DNA of 13,049 bases from Acidobacteriota bacterium. Its GTDB lineage: Bacteria > Acidobacteriota > Blastocatellia > Pyrinomonadales > Pyrinomonadaceae. Numbering within the stretch: position 1 is the first letter of the stretch; every line of letters starts with the position of its first letter. Positions 1-6,346 of this stretch are shown here, piece after piece. The stretch covers positions 1-13,049 of the forward strand of contig JAIVGV010000020.1 of the NCBI GenBank assembly GCA_020201365.1. The letters are read 5' to 3'. The translations under genes and the position numbers were made by a program. The notes under the pieces were generated by a model. That model did not search any database, had not been told where the DNA came from, and saw only the letters and a program-made list of their open reading frames with translations.

Positions 1-112
1 GGGGCTGGGGGTTAGGGAAAGGCAAAGGAAAAATTTCGCGGCGCGCTTCGGATTCGATGAACATGAATCCGAAGCGCGCCGCGAGTTTGTGTCTTCCCCA
101 ACCCCCAGCCCC
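1..112. repeat. Two-tier inverted repeat built from G-tract arms and an inner hairpin
   Basis: Positions 1-19 pair with 94-112 at 18 of 19 positions; the arm begins GGGGCTGGGGGTT. Nested inside is a perfect 20-bp stem, 36-55 with 65-84. The outer arms are short G-runs spaced 6-7 bp apart. That pattern resembles the heptameric STRR repeats (CCCCRRT-like) known from cyanobacteria, but I cannot show relatedness. The repeat starts at the first base of the window, so its left arm may extend further left. It lies directly after the stop codon of the leftward gene ending at 125, so it is a 3'-end structure of that operon or a dispersed palindromic element inserted there. Confidence 0.8.
29..84 (-). 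terminator. Intrinsic terminator of the leftward sigma-factor operon
   Basis: Read on the minus strand, a perfect 20-bp stem (84-65 with 55-36) closes a 9-nt loop and is followed by AAATTTTTCC. This is the classic layout of a rho-independent terminator, placed about 40 bp after the stop codon at 125. On the plus strand the hairpin is not followed by a T-run, so termination is expected mainly for leftward transcription. Confidence 0.8.
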
Positions 113-125
113 GACCCCTATCCCC
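96..125 (-). other. Potential G-quadruplex overlapping the stop codon
   Basis: The minus strand carries five runs of four or five G (plus-strand C-runs at 96-99, 102-106, 109-112, 115-118 and 122-125), separated by loops of 2-3 nt. This fits the standard four-tract quadruplex rule with one run to spare. The first run overlaps the TAG stop codon of the secretin-N-like gene, so the structure would form in the mRNA right at the end of translation and ahead of the terminator hairpin. Formation is a prediction only. Confidence 0.6.
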
Positions 126-919
126 TACTTCACTATCTTCGCCGTCAGCACCAGCACGAGCGCCTTGTCTTTGAGCCCCGCCGTGCCGACGACGACGCGC
201 TCGCCCTCGCGCATGCTCACGTCGCTGTGGATGCGCGCGTCCGTGCCGGGTCCGACGATGCGGAAGGTGAAGTTGCCGAGCTGGACGGTCGTCGCCGCGC
301 CCCCGACGCCCGGCGTCAGTTCGAGCGCGCTCGCATCGAAGTGGTAGCCGAAGTCCTGCTTCTCGCCGGTCGGCGAAGTCATCTGCGCCATGCCGTCGCC
401 TTGCAGGAAGCCCGGGTGGTAGCCGCGGCTGTCCTTCGTGCGCTGCACGACCGAAGTGAGCAGCGAGTAGTTCTTGAAGGCCAGCGTGGACTGCAACTGC
501 GCGACCACATCGCGCAGATCGGCGGGCAGCGGCGTGAGCCCGGTCTCCGCGTTCGACGCGATGAGGACGTGGATGCGCAGCTCGATGTCCGGGCGCGCGG
601 CTTCGGGCACGTCCAAGCGCTTCAGGGCGTCCTCAACCGCCGCGATGTTTTCGGGGAAGTCGCGCACGACGATGGTGTGAAACTCGTTGCTCGCCGAGAC
701 CTGCGCGCCCTTGAAGCCGCTCGTCAGGAGTTTGAGCACGGGGATCAGGTCCTCCGGCGTGCGGTTGTGCACGTCGAAGACGCGGTTCTTAAATCCCGTG
801 TTGGTGACGTAGTTGTCCGCGGGGTTCGGCGTCGGCTGCGCGTTCTGCGCGAAGGCGGCGACCGAGAAGACCGCGACGAAGAGGGGGAGCGCGAGCGCGC
901 GCAGTTTAATCCTCGACAT
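125..919 (-). CDS. Exported secretin N-domain-like protein
   Basis: A 264-residue protein with a clear Sec signal peptide: basic start, hydrophobic core at about residues 7-24, likely cut after AFA. Residues 45-122 look like the N1 domain of secretins (GspD/PilQ family): FDVHNRTPEDLIPVLK, then HTIVVRDFPENIAAVEDALKRLDVP, then an ELRIHVLIAS strand. The end (VLVLTAKIVK) resembles the final strand of a secretin gate, but the protein is far too short for a secretin barrel, so it is not expected to form a pore. It is the third gene of the sigma/anti-sigma operon, 9 nt after the anti-sigma stop. Its AGGAGG site (930-925) overlaps that TAG stop, which fixes the ATG and suggests translational coupling. 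A periplasmic role as sensor, partner or client of the anti-sigma factor is inference. The precise function is unknown. Confidence 0.8.
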   Translation of the reverse strand: MSRIKLRALALPLFVAVFSVAAFAQNAQPTPNPADNYVTNTGFKNRVFDVHNRTPEDLIPVLKLLTSGFKGAQVSASNEFHTIVVRDFPENIAAVEDALKRLDVPEAARPDIELRIHVLIASNAETGLTPLPADLRDVVAQLQSTLAFKNYSLLTSVVQRTKDSRGYHPGFLQGDGMAQMTSPTGEKQDFGYHFDASALELTPGVGGAATTVQLGNFTFRIVGPGTDARIHSDVSMREGERVVVGTAGLKDKALVLVLTAKIVK

Positions 920-928
920 GATTGCCTC

Positions 929-1858
929 CTATTTTCTGTCTCCGTTCTCGTGGTTGTCACGATCAGGCTTGGGCTCTTCCTGCTTCAGCGGCGTGAGCCA
1001 GATGATGCGTATCGTCGGGTCTGCCGTCTGAATCTCGATGCGCGACAGCGCGCCCTCAGCCGACGCGCCCCGCGCCGACGGCGACGCCGACACGCCGGAC
1101 GATTGCGAGCCGCCGCCCGCGACGACGGACGCCGCGCCGTTCTTCGGCGGCGACAAGGCTTGCGCGATCAACGCGCCCCCGTCGCGAGGCGCGACGACCG
1201 GCGCGTCACGTCGTTCCGTCGTGCCGTGAAGATTCGTCGCGCCGTTCCGATTGAATGCCGCGACACGCACGTCGGCAGTCCGACGTCTCGTGACCGCCGC
1301 GCCCGACGGCGCGATCTCTGCGCCGCCCGCGCTCTCCTGCCGACGCTTCGGCTGCGTCGTCGTCTGCTTCTGTGGGGTCGTCGGAGTTCCGTCGCCCCCG
1401 GCTTGTTGTGCGCCTTGCGCGGCGTCAGCGATCTCAGGCTGTGTCTCGCGCCCGCCGTGTCGGAAGTGCTGGAACGCGACGAGGCACGCGAAGGCGACGG
1501 CGGCGAGCGACGCGGCGTAAACGAGTCGCCGCCCGAAGAAGAGAGAGGCGACGAAGCCCGACGGCGACGTTGGCTCTCGATCCGCGCGGACGCGCGCCAG
1601 CACGTCGCCCCTGATCCCGGCGTAGAACTCCGCGCCGAACTCCGGCGTCGCCAGCGCCTCGGCGAGCAGTCGCCGACTGTCGGCGAACTCCTCGGCGAGC
1701 GCGCGGCAGGGCTCGCACGTCGCGACGTGCGAGGCGACTTCGCCCGCCCGCGCCTCCGCGAGATCGCCAGCCGCGTAAAGCGGCATCAGCGCGGCGGCGC
1801 GCTCACACTTGATCGTTCGCGCGCGCGTGTCTTCCATTTCGTTCTTCGTCCACTTCAT
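929..1858 (-). CDS. Transmembrane zinc-finger anti-sigma factor
   Basis: A 309-residue protein. The N-terminal cytoplasmic part has the ZAS/zf-HC2 anti-sigma signature: C18, then H44-x3-C48-x2-C51 (HVATCEPC), which binds zinc and holds the cognate ECF sigma factor. One membrane span follows at about residues 111-129. The long C-terminal part (131-309) is predicted periplasmic, is rich in Ala, Gly, Gln, Thr and Ser, and looks disordered. It ends in a compact IEIQTADPTIRIIWLTP segment that could be the sensing or protein-binding element. The start codon shares ATGA with the sigma-factor stop (1858-1855), and GGAGG lies 9 nt upstream at 1872-1868, so the two are translationally coupled. A longer reading frame continues upstream out of phase with the sigma gene and is not used. 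Identity as an anti-sigma factor is strong; the signal it senses is unknown. Confidence 0.88.
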   Translation of the reverse strand: MKWTKNEMEDTRARTIKCERAAALMPLYAAGDLAEARAGEVASHVATCEPCRALAEEFADSRRLLAEALATPEFGAEFYAGIRGDVLARVRADREPTSPSGFVASLFFGRRLVYAASLAAVAFACLVAFQHFRHGGRETQPEIADAAQGAQQAGGDGTPTTPQKQTTTQPKRRQESAGGAEIAPSGAAVTRRRTADVRVAAFNRNGATNLHGTTERRDAPVVAPRDGGALIAQALSPPKNGAASVVAGGGSQSSGVSASPSARGASAEGALSRIEIQTADPTIRIIWLTPLKQEEPKPDRDNHENGDRK

Positions 1859-2514
1859 CGCGCCGCACCTCCGCGCTGTAGCAATCTGTCGCAGTAAACC
1901 TTGATCTTGGCGCGCGCCGATGCGACCTGCGAGCGCACCGTGACGGGGCGCGAGCCGAGCGCGCGCGCGACCTCCTCGGTCGAGAGACCTTCCAAGTCGC
2001 GCAGCACGAGCGCCGCGCGCTCCTTCTCCGGCAAAGTCGCGAGCGCGAGCCGCACGAGCGCGAGTCGCTGTGCGCGCAGGGCGCGCGCCTCCGCGTCTTC
2101 TTCGCGCGCGTTCTCGAAAGCCGCGTGCCGCGCGTCCGTCTCGCAATCTTCGATCTGCTCTTCGCGTCCGGCGCGTCGCTTGCGCGCGACGTCGCGGCAG
2201 ACGTTGACGGCGATGCGGTAGAGCCAAGCCTGAAAGTCCTCGCCCTCGCGGAAGCGCGCGAGGTACTTGAAGACGCGCAGATAGACTTCCTGCGCCGCGT
2301 CGCGCGCGTCCTCGCGGTTGCCGAGCAGCCGCCACGCGACCGCGACGACGCGCTGCTCCGTCGCCAGCAGCAGCAGCTCGAAGGCTTGGGAGTCGCCTGT
2401 GCGCGCCCTCGCGACGAGCGACGAGAGACGTTCGGCGCGCGTCTCGGCTTCGCGCGCGCGGGGCGGAAGCTCCGACGCGCCCGTCAAGAAGAGGTGTGCC
2501 GTCTCCGTCGCCAT
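1855..2514 (-). CDS. ECF (group 4) RNA polymerase sigma factor
   Basis: A 219-residue sigma-70-family protein of the extracytoplasmic-function class. Region 2 spans about residues 45-112, with AAQEVYLRVFKYLARFR followed by FQAWLYRIAVNVCRDVARKRR. Region 4 spans about 152-205, with LPEKERAALVLRDLEGLSTEEVARALG and a helix-turn-helix ending VTVRSQVASARAKIK. A charged linker of about 35 residues and an N-terminal extension of about 40 residues lie outside these domains. I chose the ATG at 2514 because GAAGG sits 8 nt upstream. A GTG at 2544 would add ten residues but has no ribosome-binding site. It is the first gene of the operon and is followed by its anti-sigma factor with a 4-bp overlap. ECF factors usually activate their own operon, so autoregulation is likely but not shown. 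Confidence 0.93.
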   Translation of the reverse strand: MATETAHLFLTGASELPPRAREAETRAERLSSLVARARTGDSQAFELLLLATEQRVVAVAWRLLGNREDARDAAQEVYLRVFKYLARFREGEDFQAWLYRIAVNVCRDVARKRRAGREEQIEDCETDARHAAFENAREEDAEARALRAQRLALVRLALATLPEKERAALVLRDLEGLSTEEVARALGSRPVTVRSQVASARAKIKVYCDRLLQRGGAAR

Positions 2515-2605
2515 CCGTCTCGCCTTCAAGCCCCCACCTCTCACTACCGCGCCGCGCGCCGAAGCGTTGAGAACTTTTCCCGCGCGGCGCGCCGTCCCCG
2601 CGAAA

Positions 2606-2632
2606 ATTATTGCAAACTTTCCCGCAGCTCAA
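2606..2632 (-). promoter_or_regulatory. Candidate promoter of the sigma-factor operon
   Basis: On the minus strand, TTGAGC (2632-2627) and AATAAT (2611-2606) are separated by 15 nt. AATAAT matches the -10 consensus at 5 of 6 positions, but the spacer is short. A GGGAAAGTTT string between them could instead be part of an ECF-type promoter. It is the only AT-rich patch upstream of the gene, about 90 nt from the start codon. Confidence 0.35.
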
Positions 2633-2689
2633 ACGTCCAACACCCGCGCGCGTTCCAAACCTTCGCGCGCGGGCGACCCGGCGCGGCGT

Positions 2690-2718
2690 TTGACTCGCGC
2701 GCCACGAAGCTCTAAAAA
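2690..2718 (+). promoter_or_regulatory. Candidate sigma-70-type promoter of the cytochrome c gene
   Basis: TTGACT (2690-2695) and TAAAAA (2713-2718) are separated by exactly 17 nt, with 5 of 6 and 4 of 6 matches to consensus. It stands out in otherwise very GC-rich DNA and would give a leader of about 100 nt before the cytochrome start codon. Together with the leftward candidate at 2606-2632 it fills the roughly 310-bp divergent gap between the sigma factor and the cytochrome gene. I see nothing else coding in that gap. Confidence 0.5.
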
Positions 2719-2823
2719 TTTCGCACCGCGATCATCTCTCGGCGTGGAAGGGAAGCGAGCCCGCAACTGACGTGCGGCGAGACGAGACTGAAGATGAACG
2801 AAACGACGATGAATGGAGCGAAG

Positions 2824-3228
2824 ATGAATCGAACGACGAGCGCCTTGACGAAGGCGAAACTCGCGGCGGCGATCCTCCTCGTCGCGCTCGCGTGCGGCGG
2901 CTACGCGGTCGCTTCCGCGCGCGCGTCGCGAGCCGTGCGAGCGGCGACCGCGGGCGTCGGCGCCTCTGACGCGCAGGCGCTCTACAGCCGCCACTGCGCG
3001 AGCTGCCACGGCGAGGACGGCGACGCCAAGACCGAGAAGGGCGAACTCTACGGCGCGACCGACTTCACGAGCAAACGCTGGTGGGACAAGGAGCGCCCGA
3101 CGGACGCGCAACTGCGCCGCGCCATCACCGCGGGTCGCCGCGGCGGGATGCCCGCCTTCGGCAAGAAACTATCCGCCGACGAGATCGCCGCGCTCGCGAA
3201 ATACGTGCGCGGTTTCAAGGGGAAGTAA
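2824..3228 (+). CDS. Membrane-anchored or exported single-haem cytochrome c
   Basis: A 134-residue protein. A hydrophobic segment at about residues 11-30 serves as signal peptide or membrane anchor. The haem-binding CASCH motif is at 58-62, with H62 as the axial histidine. M109 in GGMPAFG is the likely second axial ligand, and the C-terminal helix (LSADEIAALAKYVRGF) is typical of class I cytochromes c. It should carry electrons in the periplasm or at the membrane. Three in-frame ATGs occur at 2794, 2809 and 2824. I chose the last because GGAG lies 5 nt before it; the others would add 10 or 5 polar residues. No oxidase, reductase or dehydrogenase gene is adjacent, so its redox partner cannot be named. 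It is transcribed away from the sigma-factor operon and ends in its own terminator-like hairpin. Confidence 0.85.
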   Translation: MNRTTSALTKAKLAAAILLVALACGGYAVASARASRAVRAATAGVGASDAQALYSRHCASCHGEDGDAKTEKGELYGATDFTSKRWWDKERPTDAQLRRAITAGRRGGMPAFGKKLSADEIAALAKYVRGFKGK

Positions 3229-3320
3229 GCTGTTAGCCGTTAGTTCTTAGTCGTTAGCAAAAAGCGTTTGCCTTCGGGCTGAAAGCTAACAGCCAAGAGC
3301 TCACGGCTTCCTTATTTTTT
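3227..3320 (+). terminator. Heptad-repeat hairpin and T-tract after the cytochrome gene
   Basis: The left arm (3227-3258) is a run of 7-bp units such as TGTTAGC, CGTTAGT, TCTTAGT and CGTTAGC. The right arm (3285-3309) is the reverse complement of three similar units. Because the units repeat, the arms can pair in more than one register; the three-unit register 3238-3258 with 3285-3305 is good. The loop holds GCCTTCGGGC, a stable C(UUCG)G tetraloop hairpin. TTATTTTTT follows at 3312-3320. The layout fits a rho-independent terminator overlapping the cytochrome stop codon. It may also be a dispersed palindromic repeat that has been used as a terminator. Confidence 0.65.
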
Positions 3321-3348
3321 GACAGTCCCCGCGCTCCGACATTAAGCT
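3319..3348 (+). promoter_or_regulatory. Candidate malQ promoter
   Basis: A perfect TTGACA (3319-3324) is followed after 18 nt by TAAGCT (3343-3348), which keeps the most conserved first, second and last bases of the -10 box. Transcription would start near 3355, giving a leader of about 30 nt to the GTG at 3385. The first two bases of the -35 box are the last two of the T-tract that ends the cytochrome transcript. Confidence 0.5.
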
Positions 3349-3384
3349 CTCAGCCGAATCCCGACAGTTTCGAGGTCTTCGTCT

Positions 3385-4920
3385 GTGGGCTTTCAACGCG
3401 CGAGCGGCGTCCTGCTGCACCCGACGAGTCTGCCGGGCGGCTACGGCGTCGGCGATCTCGGCGCCGAGGCGCGCGCCTTCGCGGACTTCCTCGCCGACGC
3501 CGCGCAGACGCTCTGGCAAGTCCTCCCCTTAGGACCTACGGGCTACGGCGACTCGCCCTACCAGTGCTTCTCCGCCTTCGCCGGAAACACTCTGCTCGTC
3601 TCGCCCGACGCGCTCGTCGAAGAAAATCTACTCGACAAATCTGACCTCGCCGACGCGCCGAGCTTCGACGACGCGCGAGTCGAGTTCGGCGACGCGATCA
3701 ACTTCAAGAACCGCCTGCTCGCGCGCGCCTTCGAGAACTTCAAGCGCGCCGCGCCGGTCGCGCTGCGCGCGGAGTTCGAGTCGTTCCGGCACGAGGAGGC
3801 GTCGTGGCTCGACGACTACGCGCTCTTCCGCGCGCTCAAGGAGTCGCACGGCGGCAAGTCCTGGAACGCGTGGGAGCCCGCGCTCGTCAGGCGAGAAGAG
3901 TCGGCGCTCGCCGCGGCGCGCGAGCGCCTGCGAGAGGGGACGACGGCGCACGAGTTCTCGCAGTTCCTCTTCTTCCGCCAGTGGGCTGCGCTGAAAAGCT
4001 ACTGCCACGCGCGCGGCGTTAAGATCGTCGGCGACATCCCGATCTTCGTCGCTTACGACTCGGCGGACGTGTGGGTCAACCGCCGCCTCTTCAAGCTCAA
4101 CGAAGACGGAAGCCCCCGCGTCGTCGCCGGAGTCCCGCCGGACTATTTCAGCGCGACGGGTCAGCTGTGGGGCAACCCGCTTTACGATTGGGAGACGAAG
4201 AAGCAGGAAGTGATCGCCTGGTGGATCGGGCGCATACGCGGCACGCTCCACCTGATGGACTTGGTGCGCATAGATCACTTCCGGGGTTTTGCCGCGAGCT
4301 GGGAGATTCCCGCGCGGGATCAAACGGCGGTGAACGGTCGCTGGGTCGAGTCGCCCGGCGCGGAGTTGTTCGCCGCGATCAAGCGTGAACTCGGAGAACT
4401 CCCGATCATCGCCGAAGACCTCGGCGTCATCACGCCCGACGTGGAGGAGCTGCGCGACCGCTTCGGCTTCCCCGGAATGCGTATCTTGCAGTTCGCCTTC
4501 AGCTCCGACGCGACCAACCGCGACCTGCCGCACAACTACCGCCGCAACGTCGTGGTTTACACGGGGACGCACGACAACGACACGACCGTCGGCTGGTTCA
4601 ACTCCGTCGCGGGCAAAGATTCGACGCGCGACGCCCGGCAGATCGAGCGCGAGCGCCGCTACTGCCTCGACTACCTCGACACGGACGGCGCGGAGATCAA
4701 CTGGGACTTCATCCGCGCCGCCCTCGCGTCCGTGGCGGACACCGCGATCATCCCTTTGCAGGACGTGCTCGGACTCGACAGACGCGCGCGCATGAACCTG
4801 CCCGCGAGCACCGAAGGGAACTGGTCTTGGCGCTTCGCGCCGGGCGCGCTAACGACGGAGATTCGCGAGCGGCTGCGCGGGCTGACGGAGCTTTACGGTC
4901 GGAAAGCGAAGACCGCGTAG
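3385..4920 (+). CDS. malQ: 4-alpha-glucanotransferase (amylomaltase, GH77)
   Basis: This 511-residue protein has the length and motifs of bacterial amylomaltase. The enzyme moves alpha-1,4-glucan segments between maltooligosaccharides and releases glucose, in cytoplasmic maltodextrin or glycogen metabolism. The family start FQRASGVLLHPTSLPG is present. Catalytic motifs in order are VGDIPIFVAYDSADVW (215-230), VRIDHFRG with nucleophile D297, IIAEDLG with acid/base E344, and YTGTHDNDTT with transition-state-stabilising D397. These match the usual GH77 triad and spacing. No signal peptide is seen. The GTG start is supported by GAGG 9 nt upstream and by the conserved N-terminus. Its end converges on the GH144-like gene with only 28 bp between, and no terminator is visible in that gap. 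No other maltodextrin gene is adjacent, so it seems to be a single-gene unit. Confidence 0.95.
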   Translation: MGFQRASGVLLHPTSLPGGYGVGDLGAEARAFADFLADAAQTLWQVLPLGPTGYGDSPYQCFSAFAGNTLLVSPDALVEENLLDKSDLADAPSFDDARVEFGDAINFKNRLLARAFENFKRAAPVALRAEFESFRHEEASWLDDYALFRALKESHGGKSWNAWEPALVRREESALAAARERLREGTTAHEFSQFLFFRQWAALKSYCHARGVKIVGDIPIFVAYDSADVWVNRRLFKLNEDGSPRVVAGVPPDYFSATGQLWGNPLYDWETKKQEVIAWWIGRIRGTLHLMDLVRIDHFRGFAASWEIPARDQTAVNGRWVESPGAELFAAIKRELGELPIIAEDLGVITPDVEELRDRFGFPGMRILQFAFSSDATNRDLPHNYRRNVVVYTGTHDNDTTVGWFNSVAGKDSTRDARQIERERRYCLDYLDTDGAEINWDFIRAALASVADTAIIPLQDVLGLDRRARMNLPASTEGNWSWRFAPGALTTEIRERLRGLTELYGRKAKTA

Positions 4921-4948
4921 GGCTCGAAACTTTTCTCTGCACACTCTC

Positions 4949-6346
4949 TCACGTCGCGCGAGTCCGGCGCGCCTTCCCCAGTCCAACCTTATTCATCGCC
5001 CGCCCGATCTCTTTGTTGCGCATGAACCAGCGCCAGACGTTACCCGCGCGCAGGTTCTCGGCGCTGAGGAGCGTGATGCCGAGGTTGATGCCGATCACGT
5101 CCGCGTCAACCCAGCCCGTCGTCGGGTTGAAGGCGTCGGCGAAGCCGTAGCGTCCGTAAACCGTCGCGCCGAAGCGCGCGCGCATCTCGCCGAGCGCCGG
5201 GAGCGAGATGTCGGGCGTGAACATCAAAGACCCGCCCGCGGCGCAGGGGACGACCGTCCCGTCAATCGCCGGATCACGCGGCGGACCTCCCCAGGCGACG
5301 TAGCCGCGCGCGCTGTCCGAAGCCGTGATGCCCCAGACGTTCTCCGCGTAGCCGGGGAACTCCGGCGCGAGCGCGAGGCAGAAGGCTTTGTGCGCGCGCG
5401 TCGCGGCGACCGAGTTGGCGAAGTAGTCGGTGAACGGATACCAGCGCTCGCGGCGACCGCGGAAGTCAACCCACGCGTGCGAGTATTGGTGTATGAAGAG
5501 CGGTCCGCCCGTCAGGTAGGTGTAGCCCGCGTAGGTGATGCGCTCGCGCCGCCACGCGAGCCAGGTGCGCGGCGTGACGGGGTGTGTGGGTGAGCCGACG
5601 GCGAGCAGATCGAGTATAAGGTGCTCGCTGTAGGTGTCCCACTCCGACTTGAGGAATCCGGTTTCGGGTCGCCAGCCGTGCGAGAGGCGGAGCGTGCGCG
5701 CGTCGAGCATCCAACCGAAATCAACGCGGTCGTAGATGCGCGTCGCGAGCCGCACGATCTCCGGGTCTGCGCGGAACGCCGCGCGCGCCGTGAGGACTCC
5801 GGCGAGCAGCAGCGCCGTGTCGATCGTGGAGACTTCACTGTTCCAGCGCCGCTCGCCCGTCGCGGCGTCCGTCCAGTGGTAGAACCAGCCGTGGAATTGA
5901 TCCGCGCGGTCGGCGTAGTAGCGCAGCGTCGCGCGGACGCGCTCGCGTGCGCTGCCGTACTCGATCCACTTGCGCGCGGCGGCGACGCAGAGCGCCGTCA
6001 GACCGAAGCCCGTCGCCGCGCTCGAAGCGACGTTATAATGGTTATCGCCGGGCGGGTACGGCGTGCCGTCGGTGTGCGCGCGGTCGAGGACGAGACCCGT
6101 GCGCGGATCGGCTTGCTCCCAGAAGTATCGGAAGGCGCGGCGCGAGAGGTCTTCGAGGAAGGCGTCATCTTCGGCGGAGAGTTTCGCGCGCGCGCTCGTC
6201 GCCGACCTGCTTTCGCGACGCGGCGTGACGGCGGGCGAACTGGCGCCGAAGACGACGAGCGCGAGCAACGACGCGAAGAGGCGCGCGCCCGCGCGAACGA
6301 AGGGGAATGAGACGGCGCGGCGCAGGCGATCACCTCGCGACGACAT
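4949..6346 (-). CDS. GH144/glycoamylase-like exported glycoside hydrolase
   Basis: A 465-residue protein with a basic N-terminus and a hydrophobic signal segment at about residues 19-39, so it is probably periplasmic. The body (about 62-450) has the alpha/alpha-barrel pattern of the glycoamylase family (PF10091): RRAFRYFWEQADPRTGLVLDR, SEVSTIDTALLLAG, YSEHLILDLL, FIHQYSHAWVDFR, YAENVWGITASD and GWVDADVIGINLGITLLSAEN. This family includes GH144 endo-beta-1,2-glucanases. Candidate catalytic acids are E171, D177, E241 and E430; I cannot assign which act. The start overlaps the last 17 bp of the GH3 gene, so the two enzymes are probably co-translated. With a GH3 enzyme and a TonB-dependent receptor upstream, release of sophorooligosaccharides from beta-1,2-glucan is the best guess. 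The substrate remains inferred, because family members outside the characterised clade have unknown activity. Confidence 0.85.
   Translation of the reverse strand: MSSRGDRLRRAVSFPFVRAGARLFASLLALVVFGASSPAVTPRRESRSATSARAKLSAEDDAFLEDLSRRAFRYFWEQADPRTGLVLDRAHTDGTPYPPGDNHYNVASSAATGFGLTALCVAAARKWIEYGSARERVRATLRYYADRADQFHGWFYHWTDAATGERRWNSEVSTIDTALLLAGVLTARAAFRADPEIVRLATRIYDRVDFGWMLDARTLRLSHGWRPETGFLKSEWDTYSEHLILDLLAVGSPTHPVTPRTWLAWRRERITYAGYTYLTGGPLFIHQYSHAWVDFRGRRERWYPFTDYFANSVAATRAHKAFCLALAPEFPGYAENVWGITASDSARGYVAWGGPPRDPAIDGTVVPCAAGGSLMFTPDISLPALGEMRARFGATVYGRYGFADAFNPTTGWVDADVIGINLGITLLSAENLRAGNVWRWFMRNKEIGRAMNKVGLGKARRTRAT

Noticed and set aside
89..1897. A 602-codon open frame on the plus strand opposite the anti-sigma and secretin-N-like genes
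   Set aside because: It is an Arg-rich composition artefact, and the minus strand holds recognisable coupled genes with ribosome-binding sites.
1859..2632. N-terminal extension of the anti-sigma frame up to 2632
   Set aside because: It overlaps the sigma-factor gene out of phase and is Arg-rich. The ATGA overlap with GGAGG upstream marks the true start at 1858.
4921..4948. A terminator expected between the convergent malQ and GH144-like genes
   Set aside because: I saw no stem with a T-tract in the 28-bp gap. Termination must occur inside the opposing genes or by Rho.
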